Shown one piece after another: positions 1 through 5,427 of a DNA stretch of 5,458 nt (position 1 is the first letter of the stretch; every line of letters starts with the position of its first letter). The position numbers and the translations under genes are program-made. This DNA comes from an uncultured Lachnospiraceae bacterium (GTDB taxonomy: Bacteria; Bacillota; Clostridia; Lachnospirales; Lachnospiraceae). The stretch spans positions 1-5,458 of the forward strand of contig CACXEL010000324.1 of assembly GCA_902766655.1 (NCBI GenBank), in the 5' to 3' direction. Under the pieces are notes generated by a model that was not told the DNA's origin, did not search any database, and was given only the letters and a program-made list of their open reading frames with translations.

Positions 1-815
1 AGGAGCTGGGCGTGAGCCTCATCCGGCGCAGCACCCGCTCCATAGAGCTTACGGACAAGGGCCGCGAAATCTTCGAGTACGCCGAGGGCATCCTGACCCT
101 CCGGGACCGGATCGGCAGCGCCTGCCTGCCAGGACGGCAGAGGCTCATTCGGATCGGCGCCTCCACTATTCCCTCCTCCTGCCTTCTGCCCGGCATCATC
201 GCCGATTACTTAAGGATCCGCACGGACGTGGCCTTCGACATTACCCGGAGTGACTCCAGGGTCGTGGCAGAAGGGGTCGCCAGCCACCTCTACGACCTCG
301 GCTTCACCGGCATGCCCTCGGGCAGCGCCGGCCTCGTCGAGGAAGCCGTGGCGCGGGACCACCTGGTCCTCATCACGCCCGTCCAGGACCGCTTCCGGGA
401 AATGAAAGCCGCCTTCGATGCCTCCGCCGCCGGCGGGGAGCCGCCCGCCGACAAGCTCGCCGACGTCCTGAGAATTCTTGTCGCCGAGCCTTTTATACAG
501 CGCGAAGAGGGAAGCGGCTCCCTGGACAAGGCAGCCTCCCTCCTGGAGAATGCAGGCATTTCCCCGGGAAGTCTCCGGGTAGCCGTCCGCACCAATGACC
601 AGGAGGCTATCCTGGGCCTGGTAGCTGCCGGAGCCGGCATCTCTATCCTCTCCGGCCAGGCAGCCCGGATGTTCGCGGCGGAGGGCCGGATCCTCTGCTT
701 TGACCTGGCACCCACTGCCGGCGGGCGGGACCTCTTTCTCCTCTACAGCAAGTACGACACACTTCCGAGACATGTGCAGGACTTTGTGCGCTTCGTGCGC
801 GAAGCCGGCTCCTGA
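1..815 (+). CDS. LysR-family transcriptional regulator, 5'-truncated by window edge (selenium-metabolism-associated type likely)
   Basis: This is a DNA-binding regulator that senses a small ligand. The reading frame is already open at base 3, and 270 residues are visible to the TGA at 813-815. The visible start, ELGVSLIRRSTRSIELTDKG, is the end of the LysR winged helix-turn-helix (recognition-helix tail and wing), so roughly 35-40 N-terminal residues lie outside the window. The GTG at base 12 lies inside this motif and is not a real start. A linker helix follows, then the periplasmic-binding-protein-like effector domain from about base 145. Recognisable pieces are IGASTIPSSCLLP (about 153-191), the SDSR segment near 250 and QREEGSGSLDKA (about 499-534), matching the ligand-binding cleft of the CysB/CysL-like group. 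The 'ASTIP..LLP ... SDS' pattern resembles LysR proteins found with selenium-dependent hydroxylase genes. It lies upstream of and co-directional with a desulfurase gene. LysR membership is near certain; the subtype is inferred from motif memory. Confidence 0.93.
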   Translation, partial: ELGVSLIRRSTRSIELTDKGREIFEYAEGILTLRDRIGSACLPGRQRLIRIGASTIPSSCLLPGIIADYLRIRTDVAFDITRSDSRVVAEGVASHLYDLGFTGMPSGSAGLVEEAVARDHLVLITPVQDRFREMKAAFDASAAGGEPPADKLADVLRILVAEPFIQREEGSGSLDKAASLLENAGISPGSLRVAVRTNDQEAILGLVAAGAGISILSGQAARMFAAEGRILCFDLAPTAGGRDLFLLYSKYDTLPRHVQDFVRFVREAGS

Positions 816-835
816 CAGTACGCACACAGCACTCC

Positions 836-934
836 GCCCTTTTATTCCACACATACCGCGTTCCTTTGACCGTGACATGCAAGCCTCATTGCGAGACACG
901 CGGTACCCTGCCCTTTTGTTCCGTACATTGCGCG
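836..934. repeat. Two 25-bp imperfect direct repeats between lysR-type gene and desulfurase gene
   Basis: Copy 1 at 836-860 begins GCCCTTTTATTCC and copy 2 at 910-934 begins GCCCTTTTGTTCC; both end in CGCG. By eye 20 of 25 positions agree, three of the five differences being transitions. Start-to-start spacing is 74 bases, about seven helical turns. An 8-bp perfect inverted repeat, TACCGCGT (854-861) with ACGCGGTA (898-905), overlaps copy 1 and lies in the spacer. The location upstream of a gene adjacent to a LysR regulator suggests operator sites or a structured leader. The repeats are seen in the sequence; the function is inference. Confidence 0.45.
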
Positions 935-982
935 GGCCATCATCCGTTATTCGCCGGCTTCACCGCCTGACGTGAATGGCCC
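934..982 (+). other. Possible leader hairpin upstream of desulfurase gene
   Basis: GGGCCAT (934-940) is perfectly complementary to ATGGCCC (976-982), and TTCAC (959-963) can pair with GTGAA (972-976) inside it. The two helices share base 976, so only four inner pairs form if both are present. The structure would end about 9 bases before the ribosome binding site of the gene starting at 1004. It has no T run, so it is not a classical terminator. I found no convincing -35/-10 pair in 816-1003: TTGACC at 866-871 has no acceptable -10 partner. The downstream gene may be read through from the regulator gene or use an activator-dependent promoter. Confidence 0.25.
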
Positions 983-991
983 CTCTCTAAC

Positions 992-997
992 AGGAAG
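992..997 (+). promoter_or_regulatory. Ribosome binding site of the desulfurase gene
   Basis: AGGAAG lies 6 bases before the ATG at 1004 and supports that start. The first encoded residues then run directly into the conserved IYLDNAATSFPKP motif, as expected for the family. Confidence 0.75.
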
Positions 998-1003
998 AGT
1001 ATC

Positions 1004-2176
1004 ATGACCAACAAACGCATTTATCTGGACAACGCCGCCACCTCCTTCCCCAAGCCCGCCTCCGTCCCGGCGGCCATGACCGACTTCATGACGAACGTGG
1101 GCGCCAACATCGGCCGGGGTTCCTATGAAAGCGCCTACGACGCAGGCATGCTCGTGTACGACGTCCGCGACCGCCTCTGCCGTCTCTTCGGCGGTCCCGA
1201 CCCCTCTCAGGTGGTCTTCACCATGAACGTCACCATGAGCCTCAACATGCTGATCAAGGGGCTCCTCCGGCCCGGGGACCACGTGCTGGTCTCCTCCATG
1301 GAGCACAACGCGGTCATGCGGCCCCTGGTCCAGCTGGAAAAGGAAGGCATTTCCTTCACCCGCCTGCCCTGCCTGCCCGACGGCTCCCTGCCTGTCACCG
1401 AGGGCGCTCCCGAGCTCGGGAAGTACCTGCGGGAGAATACGCGGGCGGTCATCATGACCCACGCGAGCAACGTCTGCGGGACCGTACTGCCAGCCCGGGA
1501 GATCGGAGCTTTCTGCAAAAAAAACGGGCTGGTGTTCATTTTGGACACCGCCCAGACTGCCGGCGTGCTGCCGGTGGATATGAAGGAAATGAATATAGAC
1601 GGGCTGGCCTTCACGGGCCACAAGGGCCTGCTCGGGCCGCAGGGCATCGGGGGCTTTCTTCTCCGCAAAGGGCTGGCCGACAGGATCCGGCCCCTGATCG
1701 CCGGCGGCACCGGCTCCATCTCCCACACGGAGATCATGCCGGATTTCATGCCTGACCGCTTTGAATCCGGGACCCTGAACCTGCCGGGCATCGCGGGTCT
1801 TGGAGCAGGCCTGCGCTTTGTGGAGGAAAACGGCCTCACCGCCATCTGTGAACACGAGCGCATGCTCACCGGCCTCTTCCTCGAAGGCCTTCTGCCCCTT
1901 GCGGAAGCCGGCCGTATCCGGATCCTGGGAAAAAAAGACCTGGCCGGCCGCACAGGCGTAGTCTCCCTGCAGCCGACTGAGCTCGATCCGGCCGAAGCAG
2001 CTTACCGGCTGGACGCGGAGTTCGGCATTCAGACCCGGGTGGGCCTCCACTGTGCACCGTCGGCTCACAAGACACTCGGCACTTTCCCCGCCGGCACCAT
2101 CCGTTTCTCCTTCGGCGTCTTCAACACACCGGAGGACGTGGAGACCGCTCTTGCGGCATTGAAGGCCATCGTATGA
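1004..2176 (+). CDS. Aminotransferase class V-fold PLP enzyme, cysteine desulfurase family (EF2568-like)
   Basis: The product has 390 residues, a usual length for the family. It should be a cytosolic pyridoxal-phosphate enzyme that removes sulfur or selenium from cysteine or selenocysteine and holds it as an enzyme persulfide or selenide. The N-terminal IYLDNAATSFPKP (6-18) is the class V signature. His101 in SMEHNAVM is placed to stack on PLP. THASNVCGT (152-160) and DTAQTAGVLPVD (181-192) supply cofactor contacts, with Asp181 and Gln184. TGHKGLLGPQG (204-214) carries the Schiff-base Lys207. ESGTLNLPG (254-262) and RVGLHCAPSAHKTLG (345-359) follow, the latter with the catalytic Cys350 as in SufS-type (group II) enzymes. 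No key residue is missing. Compared with housekeeping IscS or SufS it looks like the subfamily often found near selD and selenium-dependent molybdenum hydroxylase genes, which fits the upstream LysR. Selenium rather than sulfur donation is an inference. An ATGA at its stop opens a 64-codon frame that I do not consider a gene. Confidence 0.93.
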   Translation: MTNKRIYLDNAATSFPKPASVPAAMTDFMTNVGANIGRGSYESAYDAGMLVYDVRDRLCRLFGGPDPSQVVFTMNVTMSLNMLIKGLLRPGDHVLVSSMEHNAVMRPLVQLEKEGISFTRLPCLPDGSLPVTEGAPELGKYLRENTRAVIMTHASNVCGTVLPAREIGAFCKKNGLVFILDTAQTAGVLPVDMKEMNIDGLAFTGHKGLLGPQGIGGFLLRKGLADRIRPLIAGGTGSISHTEIMPDFMPDRFESGTLNLPGIAGLGAGLRFVEENGLTAICEHERMLTGLFLEGLLPLAEAGRIRILGKKDLAGRTGVVSLQPTELDPAEAAYRLDAEFGIQTRVGLHCAPSAHKTLGTFPAGTIRFSFGVFNTPEDVETALAALKAIV

Positions 2177-2274
2177 ACCCGGAAGGCATCCGGCTCCGGA
2201 GCCTCAGCAAAGTATGGCAGAAAGCAGAGGGATCTTCCTCTTTGTTTCACCTTTCTCTGTCACATGATCCGGCA

Positions 2275-2322
2275 CAAAAAAGAGCTGCCCGCCACTTTGC
2301 TATGTGGTGGGCAACTCTTTTT
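2275..2322. terminator. Bidirectional intrinsic terminator between convergent genes
   Basis: The arms AGAGCTGCCCGCCAC (2281-2295) and GTGGTGGGCAACTCT (2304-2318) form a 15-position stem around the 8-base loop TTTGCTAT. The stem is flanked by six A on the left (2275-2280) and T on the right (2318-2322). On each strand the stem has one G-U wobble and one C-A mismatch, which exchange places when the strand is swapped, so both RNAs fold about equally well. It lies 99 bases after the desulfurase stop and 30 bases beyond the MATE stop on the other strand, so it probably ends both transcripts. Confidence 0.88.
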
Positions 2323-2351
2323 GTCTGCATTTTTACGGTCGTCAGTGCCTT

Positions 2352-3704
2352 TCAGATGGCTGCCTGAAAGTTCCGCTCGACCCCGCGCATGGTGAAAAGG
2401 TAGAGTACAATGCCGTACACGCCCGCGACCAGCCAGGCCGCGCCGTCCGCAGCCACAGCCAGGGCGTAGCTGCCCACGGCCATGGAGGTAAAGGCGAGGA
2501 CCATCCTGGCGCCAAGCTCGGCCAGTCCCATGGTCATGGCCCGTACGCCGTAGCCGCAGCTCTGGATGGCGCCACGGTAAATGAAGATCATGGCCAGGGG
2601 GATATAGAAGAGAGAATTGATCCGCGCGTATGTCTGCGCCCAGGGCAGAAGAGCCGCCACCTCGGACGCGTCCGAGAAGAAGAGCGGCAGGATATCGGGC
2701 AGGAAGAAGTTCATGACAGTCATGCCGATGAGCGAATAGAGGCACATGATGGCGGAGGCAGTCTTCACCCCCTCGCGGATCCGCCCGCCCTCTTTGGCCC
2801 CGAAGTTCTGGCCGACGTAGGTCGAGACGGCCATGCCCATGGAGAAATTGCCCTGGCCCAGGAGCATGTGTACCTTGCTGGCCGCAGTCGTGCCGGCCAC
2901 AGCCAGAGAACCGAAGAGGTTGACGGCAGACTGCATGATGATGGTGCCGGAGGACGTGATGGCGTTCTGCAGCGCCATGGGAAGTCCGATCCCGATCTGG
3001 GCGGAGGCCAGAGCCTTGTCAATGCCCCACTGCCCTCTCCCGGGTGTCAGGACCGGCATTTTCCGTAAAATATAGACACCGCATCCCATCGCCGCGATTC
3101 CCTGGCTCACCACCGTCGCGAAAGCCGCGCCCATGGTACCCATGCCCAGAAAGGCGATGAAGGTATAGTCCAGGACGATGTTGAGGCAGGAGGAGAAGAT
3201 CAGGAAATAGAGGGGGACCCGGCTGTTGCCGACTGCTCTCAGATAAGAAGAAAAGAGATTGTAGAACATGGTGGCCACGATGCCACGGCAGATGGTGGAC
3301 ACATAGCGGTAGGCATTTTCAAAGATATCCGCCGGCGTGTTCATCACCCTGAGCAGGGGCCTTAAGATGATGGAGCTCACGACCGTGAGGACGGCCGCCG
3401 TGACCAGCGACAGGAGTATGCCCGTGGCCACGGACCGGTGGGTCCCCTCCTCATCTCCGGCCCCGAACCGCTGTGAGGTGACGACGGTGAAGCCTGTGGA
3501 CATACCTCCCGAGAAGCCCAGGATCAGGAAAAAGAGGGTGCCGGTGGAGCCGACGGCCGCCAGGGCTTCCGGACCCAGGACCCGCCCCACGATGATGGTG
3601 TCCACCATGTTGTAAAGCTGCTGAAAAAGATTGCCGATAAAGACCGGGATCACGAAGCGAAGAAGCATTCCAAGCGGTCTTCCCTTTGTCATATCCATCT
3701 GCAT
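2352..3704 (-). CDS. MATE-family efflux transporter
   Basis: This is an inner-membrane multidrug and toxic-compound extrusion pump driven by sodium or proton entry. With the chosen start it has 450 residues, typical of the family, and about twelve hydrophobic segments in two homologous halves (about 15-178 and 235-400). The N-terminal MTKGRPLGMLLRFVIP and QQLYNMVDTIIVGRVLG (28-44) are hallmark MatE motifs. SQRFGAGDEEG (77-87) in the first half matches GQNFGAKEGG (298-307) in the second, and RAVGNSR (156-162) matches the GAIQSCGYG region (378-386). The substrate cannot be read from the sequence. The ATG at 3704 is preferred because AGGGG precedes it by about 10 bases. An in-frame ATG at 3698 is a close alternative. 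A longer frame opening at 3773 would start upstream of the predicted transcript and is unlikely. The gene converges with the desulfurase gene and diverges from the lipoprotein gene, so it is probably monocistronic. Confidence 0.95.
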   Translation of the reverse strand: MQMDMTKGRPLGMLLRFVIPVFIGNLFQQLYNMVDTIIVGRVLGPEALAAVGSTGTLFFLILGFSGGMSTGFTVVTSQRFGAGDEEGTHRSVATGILLSLVTAAVLTVVSSIILRPLLRVMNTPADIFENAYRYVSTICRGIVATMFYNLFSSYLRAVGNSRVPLYFLIFSSCLNIVLDYTFIAFLGMGTMGAAFATVVSQGIAAMGCGVYILRKMPVLTPGRGQWGIDKALASAQIGIGLPMALQNAITSSGTIIMQSAVNLFGSLAVAGTTAASKVHMLLGQGNFSMGMAVSTYVGQNFGAKEGGRIREGVKTASAIMCLYSLIGMTVMNFFLPDILPLFFSDASEVAALLPWAQTYARINSLFYIPLAMIFIYRGAIQSCGYGVRAMTMGLAELGARMVLAFTSMAVGSYALAVAADGAAWLVAGVYGIVLYLFTMRGVERNFQAAI

Positions 3705-3714
3705 GTTGTCATTT

Positions 3715-3719
3715 CCCCT
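3715..3719 (-). promoter_or_regulatory. Ribosome binding site that sets the MATE start
   Basis: On the minus strand AGGGG, followed by AA, lies 10 bases before the ATG at 3704. It is the only purine-rich Shine-Dalgarno candidate near the N-terminus, and it lies inside the longer frame that opens at 3773, arguing against that longer start. Confidence 0.65.
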
Positions 3720-3749
3720 GTGTCCGCGATTCAATAATTGCCGGGAATT

Positions 3750-3778
3750 ACTATAGCACAGAGAAATCGTCAAGTCAC
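3750..3778 (-). promoter_or_regulatory. Candidate sigma-70/sigma-A promoter of the MATE gene
   Basis: On the minus strand, GTGACT (3778-3773) is separated by 17 bases from TATAGT (3755-3750). The -10 is preceded by TGC, giving an extended -10 element. Predicted initiation near 3743 leaves a leader of about 40 bases. The match is to consensus only. Confidence 0.5.
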
Positions 3779-3802
3779 TGTACCAAATCCTTTTTCCTGT
3801 TT

Positions 3803-3832
3803 TTCACAAATTCATACGAGTCGGGACATACT
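3803..3832 (+). promoter_or_regulatory. Candidate sigma-70/sigma-A promoter of the lipoprotein gene
   Basis: TTCACA (3803-3808, five of six consensus bases) is followed after 18 bases by CATACT (3827-3832, four of six). Initiation near 3839 would give a leader of about 50 bases. An alternative -10, TATCAT at 3851-3856, matches five of six bases but lacks a -35 partner. The promoter sits back-to-back with that of the MATE gene, the two -35 elements being 24 bases apart. Confidence 0.4.
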
Positions 3833-3873
3833 TTTTTCAAAATTCTCCCTTATCATCACACCCATACGAACCG

Positions 3874-3880
3874 AAAGGAG
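3874..3880 (+). promoter_or_regulatory. Ribosome binding site that sets the lipoprotein start
   Basis: AAAGGAG lies 10 bases before the ATG at 3891. It fixes the start at MKRNTVARLL, which begins a signal peptide, and rules out the longer frame opening at 3738, whose first 51 codons lie in the promoter region. Confidence 0.85.
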
Positions 3881-3890
3881 AATTCACCCT

Positions 3891-5309
3891 ATGAAAAGAA
3901 ATACAGTTGCCCGGCTCCTTGCCTTCACCATCGCCTACTCAGTCATCACAGCCGGCTGCGGGTCCAACACTGCCGCCGACACCGCCTCCGCCACTTCCGT
4001 AAACCGGGAAGTCACCGATGCCCAGACGGAAGATGCTGAAAATACAGACACATCCGCAGACCAGGCAGCCTCCGATGCTCAGACCGAAGCCGTTGAAAAT
4101 GCAGACATCACCGCGGACCAGGCGGCTTCCGCTTCCCAGGCCGATGCCGCAACAGGCTCCGACCTCTTCACTGACCGTGATCTTGCCCAGGAGGCGGACC
4201 TTGCCGAGGCGGAGACCATCACCGTCGCCGACGGACAGGATGTGAGCATCACCGAGGCAGGCGTCTACATTCTGACCGGCACCGCATCAGAGTGCACCGT
4301 CCGCGTGGAGGCGGACAAGGAGGACAAGGTCCAGTTGGTCCTGGACGGCGTCTCCATCACCAACACGGATTCGCCGGCCATCTACGTAGTCTCCGCGGAC
4401 AAGGTCTTCATTACCACGACGGACAGCGAGAATTCCCTCTCCGTGACCGGCACCTTCACGGCGGACGGGGAGACCAACACGGACGCAGTCATCTTCTCGA
4501 AGGATGACCTGGTCCTGAACGGCCTCGGAACCCTGACCGTCAGCTCCACCGACAACGGCATCACCTGCAAGGACGACCTCAAGGTCACCGGCGGCACCTA
4601 CAGCATCACATCCGTCTCCGACGCCGTCGAGGCCAACGATTCCATCTCGATCGCGGACGGTTCTTTCACCATCGTAAGCTCCAAGGACGGCTTCCACAGC
4701 GAGAACGATGAGGATGACAGCCTGGGCAGCATCTACATCAGCGGCGGCAGCTTCGACATCAAGGCCTCCGACGACGGCATCCAGGCCACCTCCACACTGA
4801 CCATCGACGGCGGCACCTACGCCATCACCGCGGAGGAAGGGCTCGAAGGCACCTATCTCACCATCAATGACGGTACGATCAACATCAATGCCTCTGACGA
4901 TGGTATCAACGCCTCCGACAAGTCCGGCGCATTCGACGTAGTCATCGAGATAAACGGCGGCGACATCACCGTCGTCATGGGCGCGGGCGACACGGATGCC
5001 CTGGACGCGAACGGTGATCTCATCATCAACGGCGGCAGCCTCAACATCACCGCGAACTCCCCCTTTGACTATGACAGGAGGGGTGTCCTGAACGGTGGCA
5101 CCGTCATCGTGAACGGCCAGCAGGTCACCCAGCTGACCAACTCCATGATGGGCATGGGCGGCATGGGCGGCCCCCGGGGGGACCAGTCCGGCAGCTTCGA
5201 AGGCGGCATGGGCGGCCCCCAGGGGGACCAGTCCGGCAGCTTTGAAGGCGGCATGGGCGGCCCCGGCGGTCACCAGGGCGGCTTCGGCAGAGGCGGCTCG
5301 GCCGTGTAA
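3891..5309 (+). CDS. Secreted lipoprotein with Cthe_2159-like carbohydrate-binding beta-helix domain
   Basis: The 472-residue product begins with a signal peptide (1-22) that ends in a lipobox-like ITAGC, so Cys23 is probably lipid-modified and the protein anchored outside the membrane. The -3 residue is Thr, slightly off the usual Leu/Val/Ile. Residues 24-90 are a low-complexity Ala/Thr/Asp/Glu linker with a 19-residue tandem duplication (43-80). From about 92 to 415 the sequence is short beta strands and Gly/Asp turns, such as VQLVLDGVSITN, LTIDGGTYAITAEEG and INASDDGINASD, typical of a parallel beta-helix. It resembles the Cthe_2159 family, whose Clostridium thermocellum member is reported to bind cellulose and pectin-like polymers and calcium. 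The tail (419-472) is Gly/Met-rich with 15-residue repeats. Binding of polysaccharide at the cell surface is inferred from family; I see no catalytic motif. A terminator follows directly, so it is likely a single-gene unit. Confidence 0.88.
   Translation: MKRNTVARLLAFTIAYSVITAGCGSNTAADTASATSVNREVTDAQTEDAENTDTSADQAASDAQTEAVENADITADQAASASQADAATGSDLFTDRDLAQEADLAEAETITVADGQDVSITEAGVYILTGTASECTVRVEADKEDKVQLVLDGVSITNTDSPAIYVVSADKVFITTTDSENSLSVTGTFTADGETNTDAVIFSKDDLVLNGLGTLTVSSTDNGITCKDDLKVTGGTYSITSVSDAVEANDSISIADGSFTIVSSKDGFHSENDEDDSLGSIYISGGSFDIKASDDGIQATSTLTIDGGTYAITAEEGLEGTYLTINDGTININASDDGINASDKSGAFDVVIEINGGDITVVMGAGDTDALDANGDLIINGGSLNITANSPFDYDRRGVLNGGTVIVNGQQVTQLTNSMMGMGGMGGPRGDQSGSFEGGMGGPQGDQSGSFEGGMGGPGGHQGGFGRGGSAV
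4017..4130 (+). repeat. 57-bp tandem duplication in the lipoprotein linker
   Basis: Two head-to-tail copies (4017-4073 and 4074-4130) encode DAQTEDAENTDTSADQAAS and DAQTEAVENADITADQAAS. About 45 of 57 bases agree, so this is an old in-frame duplication. It lengthens the acidic, Ala-rich spacer between the lipid anchor and the beta-helix. Confidence 0.85.
5157..5264 (+). repeat. 45-bp tandem repeats in the lipoprotein C-terminal tail
   Basis: Unit 1 (5157-5201) and unit 2 (5202-5246) differ at only two bases and encode GGMGGPRGDQSGSFE and GGMGGPQGDQSGSFE. A partial third copy, GGMGGP, covers 5247-5264. Near identity points to recent duplication or ongoing copy-number change by slippage. Confidence 0.9.
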
Positions 5310-5321
5310 AGAAAAGACAAG

Positions 5322-5357
5322 ACCGGAGAGACCTCAGACAGGAGGGCTCTCCGGTTT
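5322..5357 (+). terminator. Intrinsic terminator after the lipoprotein gene
   Basis: ACCGGAGAG (5322-5330) pairs perfectly with CTCTCCGGT (5347-5355). After one A-G mismatch, CCTC (5332-5335) pairs with GAGG (5342-5345), leaving the loop AGACAG. Only TTTCTGT follows, so the U tract is weak. It begins 13 bases after the stop codon. Confidence 0.7.
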
Positions 5358-5361
5358 CTGT

Positions 5362-5414
5362 ACTGTCAGCTATTCATCAGGAAAAACGCTCCGCAGCAAA
5401 TAGATTTTGACAGT
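5362..5414. repeat. Nested inverted repeats downstream of the terminator
   Basis: ACTGTCA (5362-5368) is the perfect complement of TGACAGT (5408-5414). Inside it CTATT (5370-5374) pairs with AATAG (5399-5403), leaving 24 unpaired bases. No open frame or promoter is evident here. It could be a subterminal hairpin of a mobile element or a small structured RNA, or chance in a short AT-richer stretch. Confidence 0.35.
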
Positions 5415-5427
5415 CAGGGACGGTCCT

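Noticed and set aside
866..894. TTGACC as a -35 element for the desulfurase gene
   Set aside because: At 15-18 base spacing no downstream hexamer resembles a -10 element (best is TTGCGA), so I do not call a promoter.
210..899. 229-codon open frame on the minus strand
   Set aside because: It lies antisense to the LysR gene, has Cys/Gly/Arg-rich composition without a recognisable domain, and is a by-product of high GC at third codon positions.
947..2068. 373-codon open frame on the minus strand
   Set aside because: It is fully antisense to the desulfurase gene, whose catalytic motifs are unambiguous. Its translation is His/Gly/Val-rich with no domain pattern.
2192..2203. Perfect 12-base palindrome GGCTCCGGAGCC after the desulfurase stop
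   Set aside because: It has no loop or T run and is not part of the terminator. Its length is compatible with chance in GC-rich DNA and nothing else points to a protein binding site.
2173..2367. 64-codon frame starting at the ATGA overlap with the desulfurase stop
   Set aside because: The overlap could suggest coupling, but the frame passes straight through the terminator hairpin and into the 3' end of the MATE gene, and its product matches nothing I know.
2304..3068. 254-codon open frame on the plus strand
   Set aside because: It is antisense to the MATE gene, is His/Gly-rich, starts inside the terminator stem and has no ribosome binding site.
4287..5273. 328-codon open frame on the minus strand
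   Set aside because: It is antisense to the lipoprotein gene. Its Ala/Val/Asp repeats merely mirror the beta-helix and tail repeats in the opposite strand.
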